A DNA stretch of 50,239 bases, from positions 1-50,239 of the forward strand of contig JAFYUJ010000071.1 of the NCBI GenBank assembly GCA_017558555.1. Reading direction: 5' to 3'. The translations under genes were made by a program, and so were the position numbers. The notes beneath the pieces were generated by a model, which worked only from the letters and a program-made list of their open reading frames with translations, was not told the origin of the DNA and searched no databases. This document shows positions 42,144 through 50,123 of this stretch, one piece after another (position 1 is the stretch's first letter; each line of letters begins with the position of its first letter). The stretch is from Akkermansia sp. GTDB taxonomy: Bacteria > Verrucomicrobiota > Verrucomicrobiia > Verrucomicrobiales > Akkermansiaceae.

Positions 42144-45011
42144 TTACTTGCGTGGAGGGAATTCATAGCCCACCTTGCCGGTGCCGGGTGTAAAGGTGAG
42201 GTAGGCCTCGAAGTTCTTACCGGTCTTGTGGCTGGTGAAGTTCTTGATGAGCTCTGTCTTGCCCTTGGTGAGCAGCTGAGAGATGACAGCTGCTTCCAGA
42301 TTGACTCCGCACATGGTATGAGGGATGACAAGGGGGCGGCGGGTTTTGCCGTACACGATGCCATCGACATGCCAGGCGTTTTCTGTTTCGAGCAATTCGT
42401 GTTCGCCCTTTCCCTTCACCTTGATGATACCATGGCGTTTCGCTTGGCTGAGGTCCTCTTGCGTGGCATCGGCTGCGGTGAACTTGCGCTCGGCTGATTT
42501 GTTGGTATCAGTCTTGCTGCGTGCTTCTCGCGGCGGGAATTCAAACGCCACGTTGCCTTTGGCATCATCCAGTACCAGATAAGCATCAAACTTCTTGTGG
42601 GTGCGCTGGGAGACAAAACCGGAAATCAGTTCTGTTTTGCCCTGTTGCAGTACTTGGTAAAGATGGTTGGTCTCCAGAACCCGGCCCAGGATGACCTTGG
42701 CCATGGTGAATCCTTTCTTGCCGTTTTTGCGGGTGAAATCAGGCACAACCCATTGTTTGTCATTTTCCTGGAGACTCATTTCACCCTGATTGGCTACCTG
42801 CACCAGGCCGGCGTGGGTGTTGGACTCGGCCTCCGGTGTGTCGGCGGCCTTTTTGTCGTCATCAAAGAAGAATTCTGTCTTCCAGCTGCCCTTTTCGGAT
42901 TCGGGCGCCACGAGGCGCAACCCGGCTTTGAAAGGCTTGCCGAACTTGGAGCGGAAGCCTTCCATGACGGGGAGTTCTTTGTGGCAAATCAGCTCCTGGA
43001 TTTGCTCATCCGTGAGGCTGAGCCCCGCATGCACGCGGCGAACGCGGAAGCGACATTGCGGGCAGGCAATGGCATCCAGTCGGCTGGAGAGCCCCTGGGT
43101 GCCACAAGCAGGGCAGGTTTCTGTCAGGTCCGGGTTTTTACCATTTTTCATGTAGTCGCGCACAGATTCCACAATTTCAGCGGTGTAGGTGCGGATGTCT
43201 TTCATGAAGGAATCGCGGTCAAGTTTGCCGGATTCCATTTGTTTGAGTCTGTATTCCCACTCGCCGGTGAGTTCGGGACTGGACAGGGTGCTGAGTCCGA
43301 TTTTGCTGAGCAAATCAATCAAATCCATGCCGCGGCGTGTAGCGACCAAGTCTTTGCCATCGCGGACGATATATTCCTGGGTGATAAGCCCCTCGATGAT
43401 GGAGGCGCGCGTGGCGGGCGTGCCCAAGCCGCGCTCTTTCATGGCGTAGGACAGCTCCTCATCCTCTACGAGCTTACCGGCTGTTTCCATGGCGGTGAGC
43501 AGGGTGGCTTCCGAGTAGGCAGAGGGGGCTTTCGTGCGGTCCGTTATGGATTCAGCAGAAGTGGTTGTGATGCGTTCTCCCTTATTCACCTTGCAGAGTT
43601 CATCTTTTTTGCGGGAGAGGTTGTTGTAGAGCGCGCGCCACCCGGCTTTGAGCTGAATGCGGCCATGGGTGTAGAATGTATCCGTGCCCGCGGTACTGGT
43701 GACGATGGTGGTGCGCTCCGTGTCTTCAAACTCTGCATTGGCCATGAAGACGCCGAGGAATCGCTGCACAACCAAGGTGAAGATTTTGGCGGCATCGCCG
43801 CTCAGGTTGGCTACTTTACCCGTGGGGATGATGGCGAAGTGATCGCTCACCTTGCTGCTGTCGAATACGCGCTTGCTGGGGCGAATGCCGGAGCCGGAAA
43901 GGATTTCTTCTGCAAAGGATGCGAACTCCGGTAAGGCTGCTTTCAGTTCGGACACTGTGCGGGTTGCGACCTTCAGGTAGTCATTGGGCAGGAATTTGGA
44001 GTCTGTACGCGGGTAGGTGAGTACTTTATGCTTTTCGTAGCATTCCTGCGCCAGGTGCAGCGTGCGGCTGGCAGAGAATCCAAAGCGGTTGCTGGCTTCT
44101 TTTTGCAGGGAGGTCAGGTCAAAGAGCAGGGGCGGCGGCATGGATACCGGCTTGCGGACTTCTTTCACCTCTGCGGGTTGACCCTTGCAGCGCTCTGCGA
44201 TGTCCTTTGCCAGGTTGGCATCCCATATACGCTCTTTGGTGCGCTGGGGGGCTTGCTCGTCTTTCTTCCATTTCGGGTCGAACCAGCGCCCCTCATAGCT
44301 GCCGGCTGCTGCGGCAAAGGTGGCACGTACTTCGTGATATGTTTCCGGTTCAAAGGCCAGAATCTCTTTTTGGCGAACCGCCAGAAGCGCAAGCGTGGGG
44401 GTTTGCACACGCCCGGTTGGGGTGATGTTGAATCCACCACCGGCAGATTGCAGAACGGTGAGGGCGCGGGTGCTGTTGAGGCCGACCAACCAGTCTGATT
44501 CAGAGCGGCATACGGCTGCATCTGCCAGATTGGCCATGGCGGCATCGCTCTTGAGGGTTTCCCATGCTTCCAGGATGGAATCATCTGTCATGCTCTGCAT
44601 CCAGAGTCTGCGCAGGGGCTTGCGAATCTTGCCGTAGCGGATGATGTTGCGGAAAATAAGCTCACCTTCGCGCCCGGCATCGCATGCGTTCACCAAATCG
44701 CTCACTTCTTTACTGCGAGCCAATTTCAGCACTTTTTTCAGGCGATCTGCCGATTTGGTGATGGGCTCCAGCTCCATGGTTCCAGGCATCACAGGCAGGT
44801 ATTCCATCTTCCATGGCAGGCTCTTTCCATCATCTGTTTGCGGTTTTTTTTGCTCTACCAAATGACCCACTGCAGAGGTGATAATCAGAGAGTCGTTCTC
44901 ATAACTGCCTGTGGAAGCATCTTTTTTGAACTTGCCCAGCTTCTTGCCCAGCACGCGTGCCAGGTCACTTGCTACACTAGGTTTCTCTGCGATAATGAGG
45001 GTTTTGGACAT
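42144..45011 (-). CDS. topB: DNA topoisomerase III (type IA)
   Basis: A 955-residue type IA topoisomerase that relaxes and decatenates DNA by cutting one strand. The Toprim domain starts SKTLIIAEKPSVASDLARVLG and has the acidic DAGREGELIFR near 111. The 5Y-CAP catalytic part includes GRVQTPTLALLAVRQ near 200, LTYPRTDSKFLP with the catalytic Tyr333, and ERGLGTPATRASIIEGL near 525. A zinc-ribbon-like CPACGTQG...CPQC lies near 640. The tail then has two clear and one weaker copy of the topoisomerase III C-terminal repeat, each ending like GYEFPPR. It is longer than E. coli TopB (about 650) because of these repeats. Confidence 0.95.
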   Translation of the reverse strand: MSKTLIIAEKPSVASDLARVLGKKLGKFKKDASTGSYENDSLIITSAVGHLVEQKKPQTDDGKSLPWKMEYLPVMPGTMELEPITKSADRLKKVLKLARSKEVSDLVNACDAGREGELIFRNIIRYGKIRKPLRRLWMQSMTDDSILEAWETLKSDAAMANLADAAVCRSESDWLVGLNSTRALTVLQSAGGGFNITPTGRVQTPTLALLAVRQKEILAFEPETYHEVRATFAAAAGSYEGRWFDPKWKKDEQAPQRTKERIWDANLAKDIAERCKGQPAEVKEVRKPVSMPPPLLFDLTSLQKEASNRFGFSASRTLHLAQECYEKHKVLTYPRTDSKFLPNDYLKVATRTVSELKAALPEFASFAEEILSGSGIRPSKRVFDSSKVSDHFAIIPTGKVANLSGDAAKIFTLVVQRFLGVFMANAEFEDTERTTIVTSTAGTDTFYTHGRIQLKAGWRALYNNLSRKKDELCKVNKGERITTTSAESITDRTKAPSAYSEATLLTAMETAGKLVEDEELSYAMKERGLGTPATRASIIEGLITQEYIVRDGKDLVATRRGMDLIDLLSKIGLSTLSSPELTGEWEYRLKQMESGKLDRDSFMKDIRTYTAEIVESVRDYMKNGKNPDLTETCPACGTQGLSSRLDAIACPQCRFRVRRVHAGLSLTDEQIQELICHKELPVMEGFRSKFGKPFKAGLRLVAPESEKGSWKTEFFFDDDKKAADTPEAESNTHAGLVQVANQGEMSLQENDKQWVVPDFTRKNGKKGFTMAKVILGRVLETNHLYQVLQQGKTELISGFVSQRTHKKFDAYLVLDDAKGNVAFEFPPREARSKTDTNKSAERKFTAADATQEDLSQAKRHGIIKVKGKGEHELLETENAWHVDGIVYGKTRRPLVIPHTMCGVNLEAAVISQLLTKGKTELIKNFTSHKTGKNFEAYLTFTPGTGKVGYEFPPRK

Positions 45012-45141
45012 ATGGAGAAGGTGTGAAAATTGCCAATGGATGACGACTCGGGGGACGCTCCGCTTGTCTCTATAGATGCCTGATTGAAGTTCGTTTTGTC
45101 AAGTTTAAAATGCGGCATCGTGTGGGGTAAAAGTGACTTTT

Positions 45142-45348
45142 TTAGGGGTGGTGCGGACATGCGGCGTTTCTACAAAAGGTGACAGGGCGATACTTTTGTG
45201 CTTTTCTCATATTGGCAAGAGCGATGGCGGTGCACATTCCCGGCAGGGCGCCCACACAGGACATCAGGCAGAGAACCACCTTTCCCGTACGCCAGGCGGC
45301 CAGACCCCGCACAGGGTAATCTGTAGATGCCGATTTGCTATAACTCAT
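45142..45348 (-). CDS. Doubtful small membrane protein
   Basis: A possible 68-residue protein (MSYSKSASTDYPVRG...) with one hydrophobic segment, VVLCLMSCVGALPGMCTAIAL, and a Cys/His/Pro-rich end. It fills the gap between topB and the capsid gene on the minus strand. No clear ribosome binding site or family match is seen, so it may be non-coding. Confidence 0.25.
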   Translation of the reverse strand: MSYSKSASTDYPVRGLAAWRTGKVVLCLMSCVGALPGMCTAIALANMRKAQKYRPVTFCRNAACPHHP

Positions 45349-45350
45349 AT

Positions 45351-45383
45351 TAAACAAACAAGAACAAAAAGAAAGGAAACAAT
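45351..45383 (+). promoter_or_regulatory. A-rich leader of the capsid gene
   Basis: The leader TAAACAAACAAGAACAAAAA, then GAAAGGAAAC (45371-45380), contains the Shine-Dalgarno GAAAGGAA 8-10 bases before the ATG. It closely resembles the enolase leader (18412-18435): AAACAAACAA, a short A-rich spacer and GAAAGGAAC. Unstructured A-rich leaders favour high translation. Confidence 0.6.
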
Positions 45384-45386
45384 AAT

Positions 45387-46298
45387 ATGGCTGATATCGA
45401 ACAGAATTATCAGGTAAAGTACAGTGATAAGTGGGGCGCTTACCTTCAGCAGGAAGCTTCCCGCTTGGATAAATATGTGACCGTTGAGACGGGGCTGACC
45501 GGCAAGATGGTAACGTTTGACCAGTACGGTTTGCTGGCCTTTGAAGAGAAGGTATCTCGCATGGGGCAGACGGTGCTGGCTGAGGCGCCCACGAAGCGCC
45601 GCGTCATGTATCCGCATATTTACACGAAGGCTGTGGGCTTTGATGAGTTCGACGCCAAGAAGCTGGCCAACATCGATGTGCCGGTGAGCAAGACAATCGA
45701 GGGCTTGCGAGCTGCCGCCGGTCGCAGTATGGACAAGGTGATGTTGGACGCTTTCCTGGGTGTGAACTACATCGGAGAAAATGGAACGACTCCCGTGGCA
45801 TTCAGTGAAACGCAGGTGGTGGCAAGCGATTATGTGGACACCGGCAGCGCGGTAGATAGTAATCTGACTGTGGCAAAATTGCGCAAGGCTCTTGCCATGC
45901 TGCACAAAGCGGAGGCTTGGAACGAGGAACGCCGTGCTTATGGTGATGAATTGGTGCTGGCCTGTACCAGCAGTCAGATTGATTCACTGTTGAAAGAGCC
46001 TCAGGTTTCGAGCTATGATTACAACACCGTCCGAGCTTTGGCGGAGGGTAAGGTGGATACCTTCCTGGGCTTCCGCATCATCCGCACGGAGATGTTGCCG
46101 CTTGATGAAATGGGCGTGCGCTCATGCCTGGCATGGGTGAAGAGCAAGGCGCAGTTTGGTATTTGGGATGATTTTAAGGTGAAAATCTCTGTTCGAGATG
46201 ACCTGGATGAGGCCCTGCAAATCCGCGCGAAGTTTGCATGTGGTGCCACCCGCTTGCAGGAAGAAGCCTTTGTGAAGATTGATTGCAGTGAAGGCTGA
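45387..46298 (+). CDS. Phage major capsid protein (orphan)
   Basis: A 303-residue protein matching the phage capsid family common in podoviruses and related prophages. The pattern is MADIEQNYQVKYSDKWGAYL at the start, then TKRRVMYPHIYTKAVGFDEFD near 70, RAAAGRSMDKVMLDAFLG near 110, ACTSSQIDSLL near 190, FLGFRIIRTEMLP near 225 and IRAKFACGATRLQEE near 280. Capsid proteins of this group form the icosahedral shell. No terminase, portal, scaffold, protease or tail gene is nearby, so it is a lone gene. It has a strong A-rich leader and its own terminator. Codon use does not stand out from the neighbours. It may be a domesticated shell protein or the remains of a prophage. Confidence 0.82.
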   Translation: MADIEQNYQVKYSDKWGAYLQQEASRLDKYVTVETGLTGKMVTFDQYGLLAFEEKVSRMGQTVLAEAPTKRRVMYPHIYTKAVGFDEFDAKKLANIDVPVSKTIEGLRAAAGRSMDKVMLDAFLGVNYIGENGTTPVAFSETQVVASDYVDTGSAVDSNLTVAKLRKALAMLHKAEAWNEERRAYGDELVLACTSSQIDSLLKEPQVSSYDYNTVRALAEGKVDTFLGFRIIRTEMLPLDEMGVRSCLAWVKSKAQFGIWDDFKVKISVRDDLDEALQIRAKFACGATRLQEEAFVKIDCSEG

Positions 46299-46323
46299 GA
46301 TGCAAAGTAAATAATATAAGCCG

Positions 46324-46370
46324 GCGGCACTTCTGTCAGGTGGCTTTGGCAGGGGTGCCGCACCTTTTTT
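46324..46370 (+). terminator. Terminator after the capsid gene
   Basis: GCGGCAC (46324-46330) pairs with GTGCCGC (46355-46361), with an inner CTGTCA/TGGCAG stem (46333-46338 and 46347-46352), followed by six T (46365-46370). It ends 6 bases before the next start codon. Confidence 0.85.
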
Positions 46371-46376
46371 CAGGAA

Positions 46377-46667
46377 ATGACGAATTCAATGGTAACAGGC
46401 ACGATTTGGGGAGCCAATGCACTGGCGGTCGTGAGCTTGGCGACCTCGGAGTTTAACCCGCTGCTGGAGTATGTACAGAATGGTGCTTCGGTGGCAGCCG
46501 TGATGGGCCTTTTTCTTTGGCGGGAGATGAAGCGCGCTGAGCGCTATGAACAGTTGTATGACCAGGAACGCAAGCTGCGCATTGATGCGGTGAATAAATG
46601 TGTGGGGTGCCCTTTGTTGCGGCGTCCCGGCCAGGATGCTGCTGATGCGCACTCGTCGCAGAAATGA
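46377..46667 (+). CDS. Small membrane protein, holin-like
   Basis: A 96-residue protein. One hydrophobic segment (about 28-47, EYVQNGASVAAVMGLFLWRE) is followed by a charged helix that could form a coiled coil (MKRAERYEQLYDQERKLRID) and a C-V-G-C pair near 78. One membrane pass plus an amphipathic helix resembles small phage BhlA/holin-like proteins, which fits the capsid gene just upstream; this is an inference from layout only. It starts 6 bases after the capsid terminator, so its transcription requires readthrough or an internal promoter. A second ATG at 46389 has a better distance to the AGGAA. Confidence 0.55.
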   Translation: MTNSMVTGTIWGANALAVVSLATSEFNPLLEYVQNGASVAAVMGLFLWREMKRAERYEQLYDQERKLRIDAVNKCVGCPLLRRPGQDAADAHSSQK

Positions 46668-46730
46668 TGTCGGCACCGTCTGACAAAATCCCAGCTTGCC
46701 ATCTTTTGCTGCGTGGTGTAGGATGCGGGT

Positions 46731-47324
46731 ATGATCGCTTTCCTCAGAGGTGCAGTAGCAGAAGCCTTGCCGCAGTCCATAGTGTTGGATGTTGGTGGTG
46801 TGGGATATGAAGTGCAGGTGCCGCTTTCTACCTACGATGCCATCAATCCCGTGGTGGGGCAGGTGGTGATGCTTAAGACGCATTTGCATATCCGTGAAAA
46901 TCTACAGGTGCTCTATGGCTTTGCCAGTGATGAAGAACGCGATATTTTCCGCTTGCTGATTGACCGCGTGAGCGGGATTGGCCCGGCTACGGCTATTGCT
47001 ATCCTGAGCGGGATGAATGTCACTTCATTCAAGAGTGCAGTGGTGAGCGGGGATGTGCAATCTATTGCCCGCGCCAAGGGGGTTGGTAAGAAAACGGCTG
47101 AGCGCATTGTGCTGGAACTCAAAGATAAGATTGGCTTGGCATCCACTTGGGAATCCCAACAGGAAGGTACGACCACTCAGGCTGCGGCCGATGCTGAGCT
47201 GGCTCTCATTGCCCTGGGCTTCAAGCAGACGGAATCACGCAAGGCCATTAAGGCTCTGCTCAAGGAAAATCCGCAGGCCGGTACGGATGAGTTGATACGC
47301 GGAGCCCTGCGCCACATGAGCTGA
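46731..47324 (+). CDS. ruvA: Holliday junction branch migration protein RuvA
   Basis: RuvA binds four-way DNA junctions and, with RuvB helicase, moves them during recombination repair. The 197-residue protein has the complete pattern: MIAFLRGAVAEALPQSIVLD and VGGVGYEV in the OB-fold domain, FRLLIDRVSGIGPATAIAIL (first HhH) near 80, RAKGVGKKTAERIVLELKDK (second HhH) near 110, and the RuvB-binding domain at the end (ALIALGFKQTESRKAIKALL). It is followed one base later by the next gene. The ruvB and ruvC genes are not in the window. Confidence 0.96.
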   Translation: MIAFLRGAVAEALPQSIVLDVGGVGYEVQVPLSTYDAINPVVGQVVMLKTHLHIRENLQVLYGFASDEERDIFRLLIDRVSGIGPATAIAILSGMNVTSFKSAVVSGDVQSIARAKGVGKKTAERIVLELKDKIGLASTWESQQEGTTTQAAADAELALIALGFKQTESRKAIKALLKENPQAGTDELIRGALRHMS

Positions 47325-47325
47325 G

Positions 47326-47883
47326 ATGCATTGGCTGTATCATCGTTGGTTACGCTCACTCGTTGCCTTGGTCTTGGCCTGGGTGGGAGTAGTCGCGTGT
47401 GCTATAGGGTGGATGTGGTGCGGCTGCCCCGGGCGAATCGTTGACGAATCGGCCTTTCCCGTGTACCATTTGCCGGAAGAGCGTGTATTGCAGGTGCCGC
47501 ATGGCACTTGGTATCAACCTGCGGAGTATCTGGAGTCTTCGGTTCCCGTGGTTCGGTTGAAAACGATGGCTCCGGGGCAATATGAGCTTTTGTACTGGGG
47601 AAATCCGGTGCGCCCCAGATATGCGTATCGTGTGCACAATATCATGAGCGGGGAGTCGGTGTTGCTCTCTGTAGACGGCAGACCGGAGGCCAGGAGAGAG
47701 CTGCCCGTGACACGGCCGCGCAGAGAAAATGGCTGCCTGCCGCTGCAGCCTGTGCAGCGCCTCGGGGACTTGGCGCCGTCTCTTGGTGGTTTTTGTGCGG
47801 TGCGTGTGGAGGTGATAGCCCCGGATAGCGGCGTGGTTTTGTGTTGGGCAGAGTATCTCTTGGAGTGCCCTGCCACTCATTGA
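47326..47883 (+). CDS. Membrane-anchored protein of unknown function
   Basis: A 185-residue protein with one N-terminal hydrophobic segment (about 9-31: RSLVALVLAWVGVVACAIGWMW), then a beta-rich, Pro-rich periplasmic part. Cys residues occur near 31-34 (WCGC). No family is recognised. It begins one base after the ruvA stop, and so is probably co-transcribed, but the role in recombination is doubtful. A palindrome-free gap of 131 bases separates it from the nucleotidyltransferase gene. Confidence 0.65.
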   Translation: MHWLYHRWLRSLVALVLAWVGVVACAIGWMWCGCPGRIVDESAFPVYHLPEERVLQVPHGTWYQPAEYLESSVPVVRLKTMAPGQYELLYWGNPVRPRYAYRVHNIMSGESVLLSVDGRPEARRELPVTRPRRENGCLPLQPVQRLGDLAPSLGGFCAVRVEVIAPDSGVVLCWAEYLLECPATH

Positions 47884-47938
47884 CGTAAAATTGGTGTCTT
47901 AAATGCCCGCAAAAAAGGGGGCTTATTGCTTTTCTGTC

Positions 47939-47967
47939 TTGCAAAGTGGCTGATAAACCGCTAAAAT
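47939..47967 (+). promoter_or_regulatory. Promoter of the nucleotidyltransferase/kinase operon
   Basis: TTGCAA (47939-47944) and TAAAAT (47962-47967) are exactly 17 bases apart, about 45 bases before the start codon. Confidence 0.7.
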
Positions 47968-48014
47968 AGCCCGCGTAAACTGGATGTTCGCATCCGGACA
48001 ATTTCTTTTATACC

Positions 48015-48923
48015 ATGAAACCGACACTCCTCGTTCTCGCAGCAGGTATGGGCAGCCGTTACGGTGGCCTCAAGCAGTTGGACCCCATGGGTCCCAATGG
48101 TGAAGTGATTCTTGACTATTCCGTGTATGATGCCATCCGCGCCGGCTTCGGCAAGGTTGTGTTCATCATTCGTAAGGATTTTGAAGAGGCTTTCAAGAGC
48201 CAGGTTGGCGCCCGCTTTGCTGATAAGATTGAAGTTGACTACGCTTTCCAGTGCCTGGATGACCTGCCCGAAGGTTACAGTGTGCCCGAAGGCCGCGTGA
48301 AGCCCTGGGGTACTGCCCACGCTCTCCGCGCTGCCCGCAACGTTGTGAAGGAACCCTTTGGTGTGGTGAACGCCGATGACTTCTACGGCGCAGACGCTTT
48401 CGCCAAGGCTGCTGAGTTCCTGACTGCTACTCAGCCCGCTGATGGCAAGGAACACTACGGCATGATTGGCTATCCCCTCAAGAACACCCTCAGCGACCAC
48501 GGTGATGTGAACCGCGGTATCTGCGGCATCAAGGATGGCTACCTCGACAGCGTTGAGGAATACACCAAGATTATGATGGAACAGGACGGCGTATGCCGTG
48601 GCGATTCTCTCTCCGGTGAGCGCAAGCCTGTGGACCCCGAGGAACTTGTTTCCATGAATTTCTGGGTGTTCCCCGCCAGCTTCATCGACCAGATTGAAGA
48701 CCACTTCACCCGTTTCCTTGCTGCTCATGGTGCCGAGCTGAAGAGCGAGTGCTACATCCCCACGGTGGTAGACGAACTCATCCACAATGGTAAGGCTGAT
48801 TGCAGCGTCATCAAGACTACGGCCAACTGGTTGGGCGTGACCTACCCCAGCGATAAGCCTGCCGTGGTGGATAGCGTCGCTAAGCTGGTGGAAAATGGCG
48901 TTTATCCCGCCAATCTTGGTTAA
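48015..48923 (+). CDS. Sugar-1-phosphate nucleotidyltransferase
   Basis: A 302-residue nucleotidyltransferase of the NTP-transferase fold, likely making a nucleotide sugar from UTP and a sugar 1-phosphate. The signature LAAGMGSRYGGLKQLDPMGP is at residues 8-27, GFGKVVFIIRKDF near 47, and the GVVNADDFYGADAF segment near 117 holds the metal-binding Asp. The LKNTLSDHGDVNRGI motif near 155 is typical of the group found beside hexosamine kinases. It is 15 bases upstream of the NahK-like kinase and shares its promoter. Together they could convert GlcNAc or GalNAc, freed by the hexosaminidases, to UDP-HexNAc (inference). Confidence 0.85.
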   Translation: MKPTLLVLAAGMGSRYGGLKQLDPMGPNGEVILDYSVYDAIRAGFGKVVFIIRKDFEEAFKSQVGARFADKIEVDYAFQCLDDLPEGYSVPEGRVKPWGTAHALRAARNVVKEPFGVVNADDFYGADAFAKAAEFLTATQPADGKEHYGMIGYPLKNTLSDHGDVNRGICGIKDGYLDSVEEYTKIMMEQDGVCRGDSLSGERKPVDPEELVSMNFWVFPASFIDQIEDHFTRFLAAHGAELKSECYIPTVVDELIHNGKADCSVIKTTANWLGVTYPSDKPAVVDSVAKLVENGVYPANLG

Positions 48924-48938
48924 TCCCCCCACTCTGCC

Positions 48939-50030
48939 ATGTACGACATTAAGGCTATTGCGAATCTGTTTGATTTGCGCGCAGACTATGTGTGCGGAGC
49001 TCCCTATGGTTCCGGTCACATCAACGATACCTACCGTATCGAGGTGGACCAGGCCGGTCTCCGTATGAGCTATATCCTGCAGCGTATCAACAGTAATGTG
49101 TTCAAACAGCCCATTCCCCTGATGGAGAATGTGAAGCGCGTGACGGATGAAGCCCTGCGCGTGCTCTTGGCTGAAGGCTGTAAGGAAGCTTACCGCCGCA
49201 CGCTTACCATCATTCCCGCCAAGGATGGTAAGCCCTACGCTCAGGATTCTGAAGGCAATGTATGGCGTGTGTATCCGTTTATTGAACGCGCTCGCACCTA
49301 TGACATGATTGAGAATCCCGGTCAGTGCATCGAGGTGGCACGTGCTTTCGGTAACTTCCAGAAGCTGGGTGCAAACCTTCCCGGAGAGCCCCTCTTCGAG
49401 ACCATTCCCGACTTCCACAACACGACCAAGCGTTTCAAGAACTTCCAGAACGCTATTGCTACCGATCCCTTGGGCCGAGCCAAGACGGTGCAGAAGGAAA
49501 TTGACTGGTATCTCTCCCGCGAGGCTGATTGCCACAAGGTGGTCAACTACCTGGCATCCGGCGAACTGCCCCTGCGCGTGACGCACAACGACACCAAGCT
49601 CAACAACGTGATGCTTGATGACGTGACGGGTGAAGGTATCTGCGTGATTGACCTGGATACCACCATGCCCGGTTCTGCTCTGTATGACTTCGGTGATATG
49701 ATTCGCACCTCCACCTCTCCTGCTGCAGAGGACGAGAAGGATATCTCCCTCGTGACGATGCGCATGGAGTACTTCGAGGCTCTGGCTAAGGGGTACTGCG
49801 AGGCTGCAACTTTCCTCACCCCGCTTGAGAAGGAACTCCTTCCGTTCTCCGGCAAGCTGCTTACCATGGAATGTGGTATGCGCTTCCTGACGGACTACCT
49901 GGAAGGCGATACGTACTTCAAGATTAAGCGCCCCGAGCACAACCTCGACCGCACCCGCACCCAGATGGCTCTCGTGGAATCCATCGAAAAGCAGATGGAT
50001 GCCATGATGAAGGTTGTCGAGAAATACTGA
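48939..50030 (+). CDS. nahK: NahK-like N-acetylhexosamine 1-kinase
   Basis: A 363-residue kinase of the aminoglycoside phosphotransferase fold. It resembles NahK/LnpB, which phosphorylates GlcNAc or GalNAc at C1 with ATP. Diagnostic parts: YGSGHINDTYRI near 23, the catalytic loop LRVTHNDTKLNNVMLDD near 212, and CVIDLDTTMPGSALYDFGDMI near 235 (metal-binding Asp). Length is normal. It is the second gene of a two-gene operon with the nucleotidyltransferase. The pair supports entry of N-acetylhexosamines at the 1-phosphate level, as in the galacto-N-biose pathway of bifidobacteria. The symbol is by similarity; specificity is not proven. Confidence 0.82.
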   Translation: MYDIKAIANLFDLRADYVCGAPYGSGHINDTYRIEVDQAGLRMSYILQRINSNVFKQPIPLMENVKRVTDEALRVLLAEGCKEAYRRTLTIIPAKDGKPYAQDSEGNVWRVYPFIERARTYDMIENPGQCIEVARAFGNFQKLGANLPGEPLFETIPDFHNTTKRFKNFQNAIATDPLGRAKTVQKEIDWYLSREADCHKVVNYLASGELPLRVTHNDTKLNNVMLDDVTGEGICVIDLDTTMPGSALYDFGDMIRTSTSPAAEDEKDISLVTMRMEYFEALAKGYCEAATFLTPLEKELLPFSGKLLTMECGMRFLTDYLEGDTYFKIKRPEHNLDRTRTQMALVESIEKQMDAMMKVVEKY

Positions 50031-50057
50031 TATTATCAGATTTTTCTGAAATGATTT

Positions 50058-50090
50058 GCCCCGCTCGGTTTAATCCGAGTGGGGCTTTTT
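50058..50090 (+). terminator. Terminator after the NahK-like gene
   Basis: GCCCCGCTCGG (50058-50068) and CCGAGTGGGGC (50075-50085) form an 11-bp stem with one G-T pair, followed by five T (50086-50090). Confidence 0.92.
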
Positions 50091-50123
50091 GTGAGGCAGG
50101 GGCATGAAAGAGGGCTTGGCTTG

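Larger units (their letters stand above)
45012..45386. other. 375-base intergenic region between topB and the capsid gene
   Basis: The region holds the topB upstream sequence on the left and the capsid gene leader on the right. In between I see no tRNA, no strong terminator and no convincing promoter other than a -10-like TATAAC at 45339-45344. The only coding candidate is the weak minus-strand reading frame at 45142-45348, listed separately. Confidence 0.5.

Noticed and set aside
45012..46730. Complete prophage around the capsid gene
   Set aside because: The neighbours are topB and ruvA. No integrase, terminase, portal or tail gene, attachment repeat or tRNA is seen. The Xer gene at 38 kb is of chromosomal type.
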